DNA of 64,000 nt from Spirometra erinaceieuropaei. Its lineage: Eukaryota; Platyhelminthes; Cestoda; Diphyllobothriidea; Diphyllobothriidae. The DNA is taken from NCBI GenBank assembly GCA_902702965.1, contig CACRXP010000177.1:816467-880466 (forward strand), read 5' to 3'. Position 1 is the first letter of the stretch. Each line of letters opens with the position of its first letter. Positions 1 to 13,469 of the stretch are shown piece after piece. Under the pieces are notes generated by a model. The model was not told the origin of the DNA. It did no database searches and saw only the letters and a list, made by a program, of their open reading frames with translations. Position numbers and translations under genes: made by a program.

Positions 1-420
1 ATAGCAGCAGCAGAACAAGCGATAGCCATAGGCGTAAGTCAATCATCGAATGAAGGCGCAAGGCTGCAGATGACTGCGCAGGGCTCTATACGCCGGCTCA
101 AGGTCGATAAATCGACTGTCTGAGTTCTAATCCAAGGCCCAGACTTCAATCTACAACTACGAAATTGGTCATGAGTGTAACATCGCAGCCACCGAGATAA
201 TCGCCCACGCCGAAAACAAAATTGACCGATAACCGATTGAAACCTGGGCCTCGGATGAAAACTCAGTCAGTTATCAACCTGGACTCGGCATACAGAATCC
301 CGTGCAGTCACCTCGAGCCTTGCGTCGTCGGTCGATGATTGACTTACACGTCCTATGTCTGTCGCTTGTTTTGTTGCTGTTTCTGTCTCTGACGATGGAC
401 GCCGGCACGAGTCAGTGTCT
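1..420. mobile_element. Penelope-like element 3' ends, inverted head-to-head pair
   Basis: The two halves are imperfect inverted repeats diverging from about position 200. The minus strand of roughly 60-130 reads FIDLEPAYRALRSHLQPC in a clean frame. The plus strand from about 195 reads AHAENK, then ETWASDENSV. Both match the end of the GIY-YIG endonuclease region also seen on the minus strand at 10.87-11.15 kb (HAENKTGRELIKAW). The left copy is cut by the window edge. Stops and frame changes show that both halves are dead. A 117-residue hydrophobic plus-strand frame from 302 overlaps this repeat and is not considered a gene. Confidence 0.72.
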
Positions 421-3400
421 TGAATGTCAGACAACGAATAGAAATTCATATGAGCACATTACGATATTTAAATTAGCTTTCAGTATACGCTTGAGAAGTC
501 TTTTTTATTGTGAAACTGGAATACTGATAAAGTTAGAGCAATTAAAACGGAAAGGCATGCTCCTACGATTGCATAAAAGAAATACTAGCATTCGTTTAGC
601 AAGTGAAAGGAACGGCCAGTGTCACACTTTGTCTTGGCTTCACTGTGCATTCTAAAATTTTGGTACGATTAAGATTTTAGCAAAGGCATAATGAGGATTC
701 TGTGTTTATGAGCAAAGGACTAGAGGCGGTGGAATCACGAAGCGATCGACGATATTCCAAGGCCGACCTGAAGCTCAACATTAGCCAGAACAAACCAAAA
801 ACGCAAAATAATCTCGCAGAAGAAAAATTTTCGTTGTGTACTCAAAATGATATTTCTACATTTGCCCTGTTAATTGTATTTAAATTTCTCATTTACTAAC
901 TTGCCTGACAATACATGTCCTTATGTAAACTTGTATTCCTATGACGTCCACACTGAGAAATTCCTGTTTGTCTTTTAATTTACATATTATCCAATTCAAA
1001 AGTTTTAACAATATCATGAATCATCAGTAAATCGTTTGCGATTTATACTAAATGTAGGCTGTTATCGTAATGTTATGCCTGAAATTACACTAATATTTAA
1101 AATGGTGTTTCTTGATAATATATCATTAAACTTGAGGTTTGTTTATGTTTTTCATCCATTAGAAGTTGTTATTAAATAACTTAGATACTGATTCTATGCA
1201 TTGATGTCTGTTCGCAGGTGATTAGCAGTCATTTGTAAGTATCCATATCTTTCGCAAGTTAGGTCACACACTGTGCGCTTTAAATGCTCTATCCTGTCCA
1301 CACCCCCACAGATTTGTTTGAAGACTCTCAACGTCCCCAATTCAAGGTGCATTGGAGTGCTGTAATTTCACCCAGCCAAACACTGCTCAACACTTTGCAT
1401 CCGAATCAGTTGTCTTCCAAGGTGTATGAAAAAATTTAATGGATGCTTTAATTTTGCGGATCAGCGTGGTCAAAACTGCATTATATCCTTTATTTACATA
1501 GCGCCGCCGTTCACAACGAGCACTTTGCCTGTACATGTACCCTTTTGCAGGTCAGTGCCTTTTATCGATTTCATAACACTTTCCAAAGGATCGATTACGC
1601 ATCCCTTCACCCACCGAAACGAAAAAATCTATTAATCTCGCATCATCCTACCGATGAGAATCACACCACCTCAGAGATAACAGAGTGGCCTAGATGTCGT
1701 GGTGATAAATATGTTTTCTGAATTATCACGAAGACGATATAGAGGTCTCTCATAGGAAGTGGTTTGAAATAAATACGCCACTAATGAATTTGATGCCACC
1801 TCGTAGTGATAAGCCGTGGATATTAGGCATTAGAAGAACTCGGAGGTTAACGTGATCATTCATCAACTTGAATATCGCATTCGTTTCCGAATAAACCTAG
1901 AAGAACCCTAGATGTGGGTCAATTCCGGCTGTATTTGGGGCTAGGTCAGGGCCACAGAGGCCTCCATCGGCCCCACTTTTTGAGGGAGTGGAAGTTATCA
2001 TTGTGTTACCGACTAGAAGACAGACTGTCTGCTGAGGCTCAAAACCCTGAATTACGCAGTATAGACTGGTTCCTCTGTTGTTTATTCATCTGACATGCCT
2101 TCTGGGTTTACGGTTAGACTGAGCCAAGCGTTTGCTGCAATAGTGATTGGCAGACGCGTACGAGGCAGTGCAGATTGTCATATGCTCAGTTTAGCAATAT
2201 TTATCGGTGTCAAAAATGACACATTTTTATGTCTGTTTAACTAAAGGAGACTTACATGCTTCATTGCATGAGAGATCTAAACTGAATATTTTGATAGAAT
2301 CGCATGGGGTTTGTATTTGTCCCACATATTATTTCCAATATCCCGGCATCGTCTCCGTTTAAGAGCAAGATGTGTGGATAATATTAGTGAATAATAGAGA
2401 TTTTCCCCCAAAAGCCCTGGCATTTGTAATAACTGATTTATACGCGTAGATCACTGTTCGAGTCTAAAGGAAGGAAAACAAGTAGTCGTAATTGCGCATG
2501 TGCATCGTAAATGATACGCACTCCTTTTTAGGAAGGGATCACCCGTCGTCAAACATAAGCGCCGGTTATGAAAGCTAAGGACTTGTGATGTAAAATGGAG
2601 AATCACGTGCGACCTTGAGGCAGCGCAGTTTTTTCAGTGGAAGTGCTAGGTTGTGCAATTAGCGAGCAGTGCTTATTTGCAACATTGAGCATTAGTTGGT
2701 AGCAGAGTTTTAGGTAACCATCGACGGAAATGTTTGAGCATTTGTGCATTCAGACATTGTCTACACGTTAGCTAGAAATCTGTGTTTGATAAGCATTGCC
2801 CGACTGTCTCGCTAAGAAGCCGGTTGAAGGCAATCATTGAAACCTTAACTAAAAGATCGAGCCGTTTACTCTAATACACGCAAGTATTAATGTACTCATG
2901 TAACACTTTAGACATTTATTCATGATTAATGAGCACTGAAGTGTTTGGTGCATCCTTGACTTCGAATCTCAACTAAGAGGAGCTACTGCATTTTAATCGC
3001 TTCTGGAATTAAACGATCTGGAATAAATATTAACAAAGACGAAGAAAACTGGAACGGTCATTCCTCGCTTGTAAGACATCGTAAGTCGTTCATAACGTGG
3101 ACCATTGGGGCACGGTTGGACTTCAAAACGCTCAATGTAGAAACCACTCGTGTTTTAATTCCAAGTCATTCAGATCTGGGATTGGCAAGGCTGTTTGCTG
3201 ACGGATAATACGTCAGAAATAACCATTGTGTCCAAATTGTCCGCATTGAGTTTCGTTCCTGTATCCTTTCTGGTTGCTAGGTTTCGTCACCGAAAGACCC
3301 AAACTGAACTTAAGGGCGGAGTGGGACTAGCGCTCTCCGCTAACTGGCATGTGAAAACTGATAACCATAATTGTGAGTTCTTTTTAAAGTGTAAAAACAG

Positions 3401-5760
3401 TTATATTGTCAAAATAGTAAACATACGAGTAAATAATTAGCTGGATGATCCTCATAAGGTCATTTACTCAACACTCTCACGGAGAACCTGTAGGCTAGAA
3501 AAGGGAATTGGTGGATAACTCGAAAAGACCTGGCGCAAAAATATCACACATTAAATTGGTGCAAAGAAATGCATGTATAGGTTATTCTGCATCATGAGTA
3601 TCAAACGCCAGTTTTCCAACAAAACGGAGTACTCTCCAGGGTCTACTTAATCAGGTAAAACCTGTTGCCCTAGCAATGAAACTTATTGATTACAATAAAA
3701 GGAAGACTTCGCGGGGTTTTAAACAAATGCTTTTTTTAGGATTTCGCCAGTAGATTCTTGAGGCAACAGAAATCATGAAAAAGACAGTAAATTAATTTTA
3801 TTTAATCGTCACAGAAAAATACTTGGGGAGCTTATCCTTACACTTGGAATGCGCCTGAACAATTAACCGCACCCGGCGTTCACACCCTAGAAATGGGATT
3901 GACTGTTCGCACGAGAGAGTAGTCGTTTGTAAAACTTTTTTCGATGTTCACATTTTAGCATGCGATGGCAAAGTTAGAAACTTACCAAAACACGCATAAA
4001 TCCCACTTAGCAGAAGCGACCGAAATTTCTAATCCCAAGAAGTCAGGCATATCTTAGTTGAGACAAAACTCATACTGTTGGCGTCTGCTTAAGCCAGTTG
4101 GGTTGAGTATTTGTCAAATTCATACATCAAAAAGAATCATCTATCAGCCGTCCACACGATCATGATGCACTAAACAATCTACTGGACAAATGAATGAAAC
4201 CACGACTAAGCCTAAAATGAAGATAACTTAGAGAGACCGCTCCCTAATATAAAAACATGACAAGAAGTGATTGTTAATTCAAGCTTAAAGACTGAACAGT
4301 TAGGAATGTGTGCTTCCTGTCTGAAATCGACCTTAGAAACCAGGTCCGGATGTTGGCTAAAGGACATGTGTAGACTTCCTAAGGAACATCTGTCTTATAG
4401 AGCGCCTATATTTCAGAAAAGACTAACCGAACTTTTGAATTGTGCTTTCCCTTAAAAACGATTATCTATGCGGGCTTGGGAAGGTGATTATCGAGGGACG
4501 TAATTTAAAAAATTTTTGATCACTTTAGGATGTCCACAAAAGTGTTAAACAACAATACCTTCATAACCTTTTTTGAGCTCTTGGTTAGAACATCAGTTTT
4601 GTCTCAGCATACTTAAGAGTATCACGCGGGAAGGCGATGAATCTGAATTGCACTGTTGTGTAGCGTATCTTCGCCTAGACGCTAAAAGGAGCATTTGGAT
4701 TCGTAAAAATACCAGTTGATTAGTGTGATTATCCATTCGGACCTGACTTTTGTCAGGCACTTTTTACCTGGATGAGTAGAGTGTCCATCTCTCCGGTTTG
4801 ATGTAATTTAAAAATTGTTGATCGTCGATAAGTCCTAGAGTTTTATTTTCGTAAACAGATTTATTGGGCACATCGCTGGAGTGAGGTTTGTCAGCCAACA
4901 TGCTAATTACGTCATTATCCGCTTTTAAGCTTCTTAGTGCTTGCTATTTGTCTTTGCCCAGAGCTTTGCACTTTTTTGTCGCATGATTAATGAGATCGTT
5001 TCGTGACGGACAAAATCTTTCCTCTCTTCAAGTGCTTTGCTTAGTTCAAGAACGGATTCAACATCGTTCAGTCCCTACTCAGTAACTGCCTAGAAATTCC
5101 ATTTAGATTTCGATGATTTCGGCGTTTTAAGATTGCATTATTTGGTGACAGTAAGGAATTATCACCTTAGATATTTTCTCTCCTTTTTGCGCTAAGTCTA
5201 CAGTGCTAGGGCAGAGTACGTCGAAGACGTGTAAGGGACGAATTTTGGGGTCAGTGCGGCAATGGAGGTGACGTTTTTCGTGGAGGAAAATCTGTGTTTA
5301 TGTACCGTGCTAATTTATCCATGACAATTTGCCCCGTTTTATTTGCCCGAATTGCTTGTTTGAATATGAGGACAAACAACACACTTGTACAATCCGCTTA
5401 GCTGTCGCGCTCTGTCGTCCGGTTGTTGAATGGTCAGAACTTCTATATCATTCACCAGTCGGTTTTGCTTGCTGCCTTTAGGCTTAAGAGGTCGTGAGGT
5501 ATAACTCGTTAATTCGCGAGAACATAATCATTCACGTCATATCCTCCGAAAGGCACGTTGAGCAGAAAATTGGCGGATCAGAAATGTGTTTAGGCTGGCT
5601 ATTTTTTAAAAGATTTCTTTTCATATATTTAAGAACTGCCTGCGTCCACAAAAGACACATTGCTATCATTCCCACATTACGGGTGGACTAACGTCATGTT
5701 TTAAACGTCGAAAAAACATCTTTTAACGTTATTTTATACAGTTTTGCCCCCCTAACTATT
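421..5760. other. AT-rich intergenic DNA, no gene recognised
   Basis: Only short, low-information reading frames occur here and none resembles a known domain. Around 1205-1285 a stretch ending in AAGTTAGGTCACACACTGT vaguely resembles the right end of the palindromic elements described below. It also resembles a stretch at about 7600-7662. This may be a decayed terminus, but the similarity is weak. Confidence 0.5.
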
Positions 5761-5761
5761 A

Positions 5762-6485
5762 AATACAATTTGATCCAGGAATTTTCAGCTGGAATGCGGC
5801 GTACATGCTCTCCTAAGGCTGTTAATGTAGAGCTTCGGCAGCAGCAGAATATACTCCGAGAAAACGGTTTCCCAAAGAGATTTATCCTCCGAAATATTCG
5901 GGAGTGCACTGCAGCGCCTACTGTGGTAACTGCAGAGACTTGTTTATACAACTTCACTTTGGAGGAGACGCAGCAAGTTACCTGAAAGACGACTACTAGC
6001 GCTTTCCCCGCGGCGAATTTATGCGTATGTTTCACGAAATCTCCCCTCTTAAGCTTGGGAGGCAAAGACCAACTAACATTGCAGGCGACATTGATGTGAC
6101 TTTACCCATTCACTTTCTCGTGTGAGGCGCAATACAGTGATCGTACAATGAGGCGCCTGGAGAGGGGGGTATGTGAACACACGCTGAGTTGTCTAGGCAG
6201 AGGTGAAGACGGGCCGATTTCGAGTTCTTTTCTCGCGCATCTTGTCGATACCAGTCATCGAATCAATGACAAAGCAGACTTTCAGGTTGTCTGCCGGACA
6301 CCAGCGAGCTTCTCAAGAGGCCTACGCTAACCGATAACGGCGACAGCCAAGGCAGTGGCTATACGGCTAGCGAATCCTGTGCCATTTTGTTAGAAGACAT
6401 CGACAAATGCGCTCTGTCTTTCATGGCCAACGCGAACCCCAGATGGTCCTTACACGTCGCCCCAACCTCCTGATGGTAGGCATGT
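5762..6485 (+). pseudogene. Penelope-like reverse transcriptase C-terminus plus GIY-YIG endonuclease, broken
   Basis: The plus strand first reads GFPKRFILRNIREC and PTVVTAETCLYNF, the linker after a PLE reverse transcriptase. After frame breaks comes PLLSLGGKDQLTLQAT, then CEAQYSDRTMRRLERGVCEH, the start of a GIY-YIG domain (usual form C-x-C-x-A-x-YIGRT-x-RRL). The YIGR tyrosine and arginine persist but the glycine motif has become YSDR. The domain continues as ISSSFLAHLVDTSHRIN up to a stop near 6330. Decayed homologous sequence (IRLANP, TSTNALCLSWP) follows. A second copy lies on the minus strand at 43.49-44.17 kb and a partial one at 26.64-27.02 kb. Stops and frameshifts rule out function. 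The PLE assignment rests on the RT-linker/GIY-YIG order. Confidence 0.78.
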
Positions 6486-6489
6486 GTGC

Positions 6490-9400
6490 TTCACGTACCT
6501 GACTTATAGACATCATTCACAGCTTAAAAGAAGGCGAAGGTACAATCACTGGGACAGCAGGCTTATTTGCCTGAGGTTTCGAACTCGAATCGTGTAGAGA
6601 ATACCAATTGTCACAGAAATAACCACCACCACATAGTCATTTTCAGTTTTGAACATATGAAATGTTACCTTCTGTGCAGTCTAGTTTCTGTAAATAATTA
6701 ATATAGAAGTGGGGCCTGCAAGGCATTAACAGTTTCAGCAAAGTAACAGTATTTATATGGCTACTTTGTCATGCCATCATACCTGTAGGATGCAGGATAA
6801 AAGTGGGTAAAGATAGCAAAAGTGGACGCAATATATGGAGGAAAGCATGCGTTTGCGTTAATTATATATAAATATCATTATTTTCTTAATACTTTGAGAG
6901 AAACGGCCGAAACCGTCCAATTTTTCTTGGCCTTATCGTGCAACAATGCAAAGTACACAGAGATCTATTATTTAGATTTTGTACTAAAACACTGCTTAAA
7001 AAGGTAACATAGTTAAAAAGTCTTCTAATTGATCCAAGGCACATTTGTTGTTAACGTCTATTGTAGACGTTAATTTTACTCGACTGTGAGGCTTCCTGTT
7101 TGAGTGAGTCAGCAACACGTGAACTTGTGAAGCTTTTCTTCCTTTGAAGTCATTATCAGTGCAATCAAGCAAAATCGTGTTTATCTTACTGAAACACATT
7201 AAATTCTATTCAAAAGCGGAAAGAATACCACGAATACTCCGGACACTGTTTTTGGATCTATGCTCAGACTGTAGGCTGTTGGCTAACCGTCATATGGGGA
7301 ATTATACTAATCCATTAAGGATATTTAAACTTCAACTTCCATGAAACACTATTTTTAAATTTTATCTTATTCTTACTTTTGTATTTATTCAGTTTTTTGC
7401 ATGGAAATACATTCTATACACCCGAACGCAAAGTTTACTAAATTTCAGTCGATTTTGACGTTTTCGGGATTTTGCGTTTTTCGGAAAAATTGACATTTCT
7501 AAACAAAGCAGCACTGCTTTTAATGTTTTTTTATCTTTTAAAATTTCTCAAGTTGTGTCTCATAACCATAAAACTTGGATGCACGAATTCGTGACGGACT
7601 GCGAGTGATTGGCAATCACTCGTAAATTTCGACATCTTTCATGAGTTAGGCTGCCTACTCTATATGTAATATCTGCATACATAGCATCTGAAGTTCTATT
7701 GTTTTATCCATCAAATCACCCTTTTGTTCCCGTTTTCAGCGCAAGATGGTAAACACGATTTACGCGTTTTTTAAAAACCAACTCTTATCAACTCAGAAAG
7801 GCCCTTATTATCATCACTCCCGTATTATGAGTAGTATTGTACTCTATTTCAGGGGAGTACAGATGTTCCTGTCAAAACTTAGATATTCCCTTAACATGGC
7901 CAAACCTGAATGAGACTGAGAGGTCGGGTGGTTTGAGCAAAACTGCCTAACACCTTCTTCATTTAGTGACTGTTTAATTTTTCTTTATTGACCCGTGCGC
8001 TAAATCCTATTATTAAAGTAGTCGATACCATGGTAGTTTTGAGAAGATATTAACGAACAACCTATTCACTCAATATCCGACGCATTGATAAGCCAAACAG
8101 TGAAGAAAACCATACGGCAAAGATACATTTAGCAAAAAATTGGCATAAAATTTGCAGACGCACACGAGAAAATACTGCAAGCGTTCACGGCAATTTCGCC
8201 TGACAAAGAAACATGGAATATTCCGAACATCGTTATTGCATTTTCAGGTGGCAATCGAAAACCTCATAGAAATTTTATTTTTCGAAACCAAAAGGGCTCT
8301 AACCTTCTTAAACACAAAGCGGCTCTTCACGTTTTGCCCAGCAAGACCTGTTAGAACTGATAAACGCATTTCGAATTCCCGCAAAATCGTTTCGCGAACA
8401 TGTGTCAGTCAAACTGAGTTTAACTTACTGAAGGTAGGTAGCGTATGTATGTAGCGATTACTAAGGAAAATCACGAGCATACGTAACGCATTGGTTCTTA
8501 TCTTATATATTTTATAAGGCAGGTTGTAACATAACATGCGTGCTGTAAAAGAAATGAAAAGCAAAATCGGCAGTGTCCAAGTAAGACCCTATTGTTGAGC
8601 TGATATCATTATTGTCTGCCGTCATGTCGAGCTACGTATATAGGGAAGAAATTCAGTGCGTTTTTCACTGACGAATTCAGGAGTGTAAACTGCACTACGG
8701 AATGTCTCGTCATTTTACTTTGACAAATATTACGTCCATCTCACAATCGCATTCTCGATAAATGCCCTATATCGCGATCACCAGGGGAGTTCCACGAGAA
8801 AGTACTCATAAATGGCAATCTTACTGGTTGTGAAGACCAATGCACGCATCGCTTGTATACTAAGGCAAACACGGAATTTTATAATGGGTCACTAGAATTT
8901 GAGCGTACGTATTCAAGATATTTCCTATTTCACTATTCTATCGGCAGAAAATTACCAGAGCCTCCTATTGAAAATATGAATGTAGGTACTTGCATATCAC
9001 AAACAAGTTTAATTGACGGCTTGGTGCCAATGAAGGGTCGCCATGGCCGGCAACCCATGCAAACCTAGAAAATGGTTGTATGTGAGCCATGGAATGTAGC
9101 ATAGTATCGCTCCGTGCAGTCCGTATTAGTCTGGTCTTTGCAAATGCGAAGGTATTCTAGTAGACCACTTTATATTCTTGGTTTTGCATACTCCTATTAC
9201 ATCTGCAAGGTTTTCAGACGATTGCGTAAATATACTCGCGCGTTTTCACACCTGACGCCAGGACATCACGTGTGCATTGCTCGGCATTAGATAGGGCGGG
9301 AATAGTTCCATAGAAGAATACCTGGTTTTCTATGCTCAAGGACACTGATGCTATATATCGTCGTAAACTCAGTCGCTAAGACAAAAATGTGTCAAACCAA

Positions 9401-10860
9401 CGGCCAGTAATACTTATGATTTACGAACTAGAATTTAATGGAAATAGAGGGTGATTAGGGGTTGAAATTCTGCCGAAATTAGTAGTGGAAGCACGTACAA
9501 TGAATAGTAATATATTTCACTTTATTCTGGTAATAATATTAAATTAAGAATTCCTGGAGTTCCTACGAGCCCGTAGAATAATAAATTACTTCGTATCTCA
9601 GCGTGCTTGCTGACGAAAGTTCTTCTGATGTTTACAGATGTACGATGTAAACGCTTTTCAAATGGAGAAATCGTGCATCTGTTAAACGTTCTGCATAGAA
9701 AAATACTGACTGAAAATAATTAAAGTAATGATCTTTTTAATAAATATTTTCAATAAATATTTTCATTTTGCATATGCTGACGTCGCCAGCTGCCTAGTAT
9801 ACTGTAGTATCAAATACGGATGTGAAATATGAATGTAACATTGTTTGCAGCCTAGCACAAACTCGCACATACATTTCCGAAATGTATAGGCGCATCCTGA
9901 GGGTTCTGTCGCATAAAAGAAACGGCTTTCTTTCAAAAGAAGACATAAATGTTTACGAATAGTAATTTGTTAGCAAAGAAATATATCTGAATATAACCTA
10001 GCGATCCAAACGTTGCGTTGATGTCACTTACACAAAGTCTAATATCACACACGTGAAGGAAAGTAACTACAGTATAATAAGAAAAATAATAAAATATATT
10101 TTAACCTACAAAGAATTGATACTTTATTTATTGTCCTCTTGTCTGGAATGTTCTAGAAAGTTTGGCGGCGTAGAAACTATTAAGTTGTCTGTTGTTAACT
10201 AGTTCACAAAATCCAGCTTATATTTCATGACAGTATTTTTCTGCGTTGCTCTATTTTTGATTGCAAAAGAGAGTTATGATAGGATTTTGGTTCCAACTGT
10301 TAGGAGAAATAAAAACGTCTCATCAGTCCCAGGCGGGGACGATCACAATGTCTTACAAATTGGGTTGCATAATTTGCTAGAGATTGACCTGACTAATAAT
10401 CGAAATAATCATTAATTGCCAGTAAAGTAAAACAAATAGTCATCAAAGTTTGCAACTGCGTTTTATAACAGAAGTCGCTGCGTATTGGCAATTTGCAATT
10501 TTCCAATCTAAATTCTCTCCTCGTTTCCTGAAAACAACCAAATTTCCCATGGCTGATCTCATCTAATGTCCACTGATAAAAATTCGTCTTCCCGGTTCGA
10601 AAATACACCTAGTAGAAATTTTTCGTACTTTCTGGTATCGCTCAATGGGGGTCGACCGTGTACAGACCCTCGTCCTAACCCCATACCAGAAGAATAAAGA
10701 CAAGTATTCGGTTATCAGGAAACATTACATTTTATGGATGAAGGCGAAATTTTGATTCCCATGTCTGTGCATAAGGGAAGAATAAAGGTGATCTAGTATC
10801 GGAACATTCAGTTTGTTGATCTTAACTTTCAAACTTGTGCAGGAGCATATTGCCAGAGAT
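6490..10860. other. Intergenic DNA with a possible decayed repeat terminus near 7600-7665
   Basis: No gene is recognised. At about 7615-7662 the sequence reads like the right terminus of palindromic subfamily B (CATGAGTTAGGC...CCTACTCTATA), without a matching left end nearby. A 25-base near-palindrome centred on TCTATTGTAGA lies at about 7050-7075. A doubled AATAAATATTTTC occurs near 9740-9765. Short open frames (for example 8152-8454) show no domain and are treated as chance. Confidence 0.45.
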
Positions 10861-10867
10861 AATGGAA

Positions 10868-11147
10868 CAGAACAAGCGACAGTTATAGGGCGTTTTAACC
10901 AATCATCCACCGACGACCCGAGACTGGAGGTGACTGAACAGGTTTCTGTGCGCCGGCGCAAGATCGATAAATAGATTACTGAGTTCTTATTCGAGGCCCA
11001 GGCTTTAATCAGTTCTCGGCCTGTTTTGTTTTCGGCGTGGGCTGCCCCATAGGATAATGCGTCACTTTGTTGTACAGCCAGCTTATATTCGTGTATACGC
11101 GATCCGAGCATGCGTCCGATCGGATCGCACAAACAACGAAAACTCAT
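10868..11147 (-). pseudogene. Penelope-like GIY-YIG endonuclease fragment with internal deletion
   Basis: The minus strand reads GRMLGSRIHEYKLAVQQSD, matching the helix with the conserved arginine and the IHEH region of PLE GIY-YIG domains. It jumps at once to HAENKTGRELIKAWASNKNS, which contains the conserved glutamate in the ELIxAW motif. The segment normally between these two parts is missing, so the domain is internally deleted. The GIY and YIG strands upstream are not visible. It is the same element type as the inverted pair at 1-420. Confidence 0.75.
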
Positions 11148-11524
11148 TTCTGAATTTCAGCTAACATTTCATGAGATCGATCAATAACTGTACTTTTATC
11201 CAACCTGCAGGCAAATTTTAAGCTCCGTAGTCTGACGCAAATGCGCGCACTTAACGTCACTTTATTCGATATTATGAGAGTGTCTGGATTTGGCTAATTG
11301 TATTTTTTACCGCAGGTTTTTGATTGTCCTTTTTTAACTTATAAAGTCTGCTCGAAAGTAATCACACGAGATGAGATCAGGACATTAATTATTGTGCTGT
11401 TGTCCGATTTATTTGCTGAATTTATGCGAAAAGACATTCTTTATTAGTAGTTTTAGAACAGGCAGGTTCAAAAACCAAAGCAGTAAGTGGTTTCAATTAA
11501 ATTAAAAATTATCTCTAAGACCTA

Positions 11525-12516
11525 CAGTGAGTGACCGATCTCATGAAATGTTGGCTGAAATTCTGAAATGCGTTTCCGACTAGGAAGGATTACTTGGTCG
11601 CGGTTGTAATACTGATTATCCTAAAACATACTCTTATAACATTTCAAACTGAGCAGAATGTCAGCTTTTAAATGCACTTCTTTTAAATCTCCTATAGAAA
11701 ACGTGCTCGGTAAAAAATGACTACTTAAGTAGCATGCATTTTCCCCATTGATTTTCGATGGTCTTGGAAATGCAAGTATATTTTATAGAAACCATAAAAA
11801 AATGTGCTTTCTATTAGTCAATCAACAGAGAATCACGTCTTCTTTATATTTTATACTTAAGGAAGGAGTATAATTTGGTTTCCAAAAAGTTTTCCAATTG
11901 CCGAAGAATTTGGAGCTTGAACATTTGTTACATTAGCGCTTAGTGATTTCATTCTACAAGGTGCATGCGTTCCGCGTAAAGAAAATCACATATTTTTCTA
12001 TGCCATTAAAGAGATACTACACAGAGTCCATAAAATTTTGCAATGGATGCGGACCATGTTGTACATTCCATGAGGAGCAGTGGTAAACGGACAGGTACGA
12101 TGCTATGTGAATGGACATTTCGCGGTCTTAAAAAGTCTCATAATTAGAAACTTTTTTAAAACCTAATTATACTCCTCCCTTAATTATAAATATAAAGAAA
12201 ATGTGATTCTCAATTGATTGACTAAAAGAAAGCATATTTTTGTTTATGGTTTCTATAAAATATATTTGAATTTCAAAGACCATCGAAAATAAATGGGAAA
12301 AATGCATGCCACTTAAGTAGTCATTTTATACCGAGCAAGTTTTCAAAAGGAAATTGAATAGAAGTACATTCAAAAGCCGACATCCTGCCGATTCCGAAAT
12401 GTTATAAGAGTATGACTCACAATAATCACTATTACATCCGCGACCAAGTAATCCTTCCTAATCGAAAAAGCATTTCAGAATTTCAGCCAACATTTCATGA
12501 GATAGGTCACTCACTG
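11525..12516. mobile_element. Palindromic TA-flanked element, copy 1 (subfamily A)
   Basis: The element starts CAGTGAGTGACC after TA (11523-11524) and ends GGTCACTCACTG before TA (12517-12518). The arms, about 11525-11890 and 12150-12516, are reverse complements along nearly their whole length. For example, ATGACTACTTAAGTAGCATG on the left pairs with the matching right-arm segment at about 12305. The centre (about 11890-12150) is not palindromic. It carries a block also found in the other copies, including CTACAAGGTGCATGCGTTCC and TTGTACATTCCATGAGGAGC. No transposase is encoded. TA duplication and CAGT ends suggest mobilisation by a Tc1/mariner-type enzyme, which is inference. Confidence 0.85.
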
Positions 12517-12689
12517 TATGCTTAGAAACTTAATTTTCACTCGAGCAACAATGCTTTCATCAACACAGGCGAGCTCTTGTGAAGCCACCAGAATTTAGTC
12601 TTCTCATTGAAACCAGAATACAGAAACCAACGGACACGGGTCTTCGATAATTAGCCCTGAGTTGTCGTTAAAAGCGCCAACTGAAAGAG

Positions 12690-12840
12690 TTTAATTTGTT
12701 AACAGGCGATTTCTCACCACTAAGTAAGGTAGGAGACTGGGACTGCACTTGTTACTAGACTGGAGGCCAGTAAACCTTGACTTGAGCAGCTCATCTCTCA
12801 CGCGGTTGTCAACTCTAGCGAGAATTTTGGCCTCATCGAA
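12690..12840 (-). pseudogene. Penelope-like GIY-YIG fragment, left half of an inverted junction
   Basis: The minus strand from about 12840 reads SFKFDEAKILARVDNRV followed by RDELLKSRFTGLQSSNK. This corresponds to FKFDEAEILARGDNRVSREL and LLESWFSGPQSINK in better copies, so the catalytic-region glutamate of LLESW is altered. It abuts, on the opposite strand, the piece beginning at 12841. Confidence 0.72.
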
Positions 12841-13290
12841 TTTGAATGACCTTCCCATTCCATACTCGGTGTGGAGACTTTGTCTAGGTGGTGTAATTAG
12901 CCACGTCGGAAGCGCACAGGTGATCAATGTTCCCAAAACCAGGGTCGGTGGGTCAGGTGGTTGAGCAGTCATCACACCAGCATCCAACGCATGTGATGAG
13001 ATTGCACCAATCAACGACACGAATGTTGGCTTTTAAACAGTCATCACACCAAGTGCAACGATCGTTAATGTGGCGGGGGAGCCGTAATTTTTTGTGGATA
13101 TGCGGTAGCATGGTGACTGCACCCAATAATTACTGCAGCCCCTTGTGCGTGAACTATCCGTAACTGCTTTTGACTCTGATGAGATTTTCGAGCAGGAATT
13201 CTAAGAGTCAGGCTAAAAAAGCTCTTGTCCCAGCCATCTTGTCTTGTTCTTCATGACTGCATTTTAGGACTCGTCTCTTCGCTTCTATTG
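12841..13290 (+). pseudogene. Penelope-like element C-terminus and tail, right half of an inverted junction
   Basis: The plus strand reads NDLPIPYSVWRLCLGGVISH, the residues that follow SINK in the intact order. ITPASNACDEIAPINDTN comes next, then a degenerate ribozyme-like tail (13172-13213), and finally GGACTCG...CTTCGCTTCTATTGG as at the end of the 34-kb copy. Adjacent parts of one open frame therefore diverge from about 12840 on opposite strands, a head-to-head rearrangement of one element type. Confidence 0.72.
13172..13213 (+). ncRNA. Degenerate hammerhead-ribozyme-like motif of a PLE tail
   Basis: CTGATGA is intact at 13176-13182. The loop TTTTCGAGCAGGAATT resembles stem II of better copies, but the second core segment GAAAC has become TAAGA. 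Flanks GACT and AGTCAGGC still resemble stem I. Probably inactive. Confidence 0.5.
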
Positions 13291-13469
13291 GCAAAAAACA
13301 CTGTTCTGACGAAGAGGGCTGTCAAGTCGAACCGAATTAATTGTTTAAATTTCTTTCGCAGGAGGGGTGCCCTAAGGAATTTGTACGCCGATGTGTGGGG
13401 CAGCATGAGTCGCTCAAACGAACACATTTTCACGTTCTGCATGAAGTGACTGTCTAGGGAGTGTGGAGT

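Noticed and set aside
302..655. 117-codon frame with a hydrophobic N-terminus
   Set aside because: Its first part is the inverted PLE repeat read in a non-coding frame. The hydrophobic stretch arises from a repeated TGTTTTGTTGCTGTTTC-like sequence, and no homologue or signal was seen.
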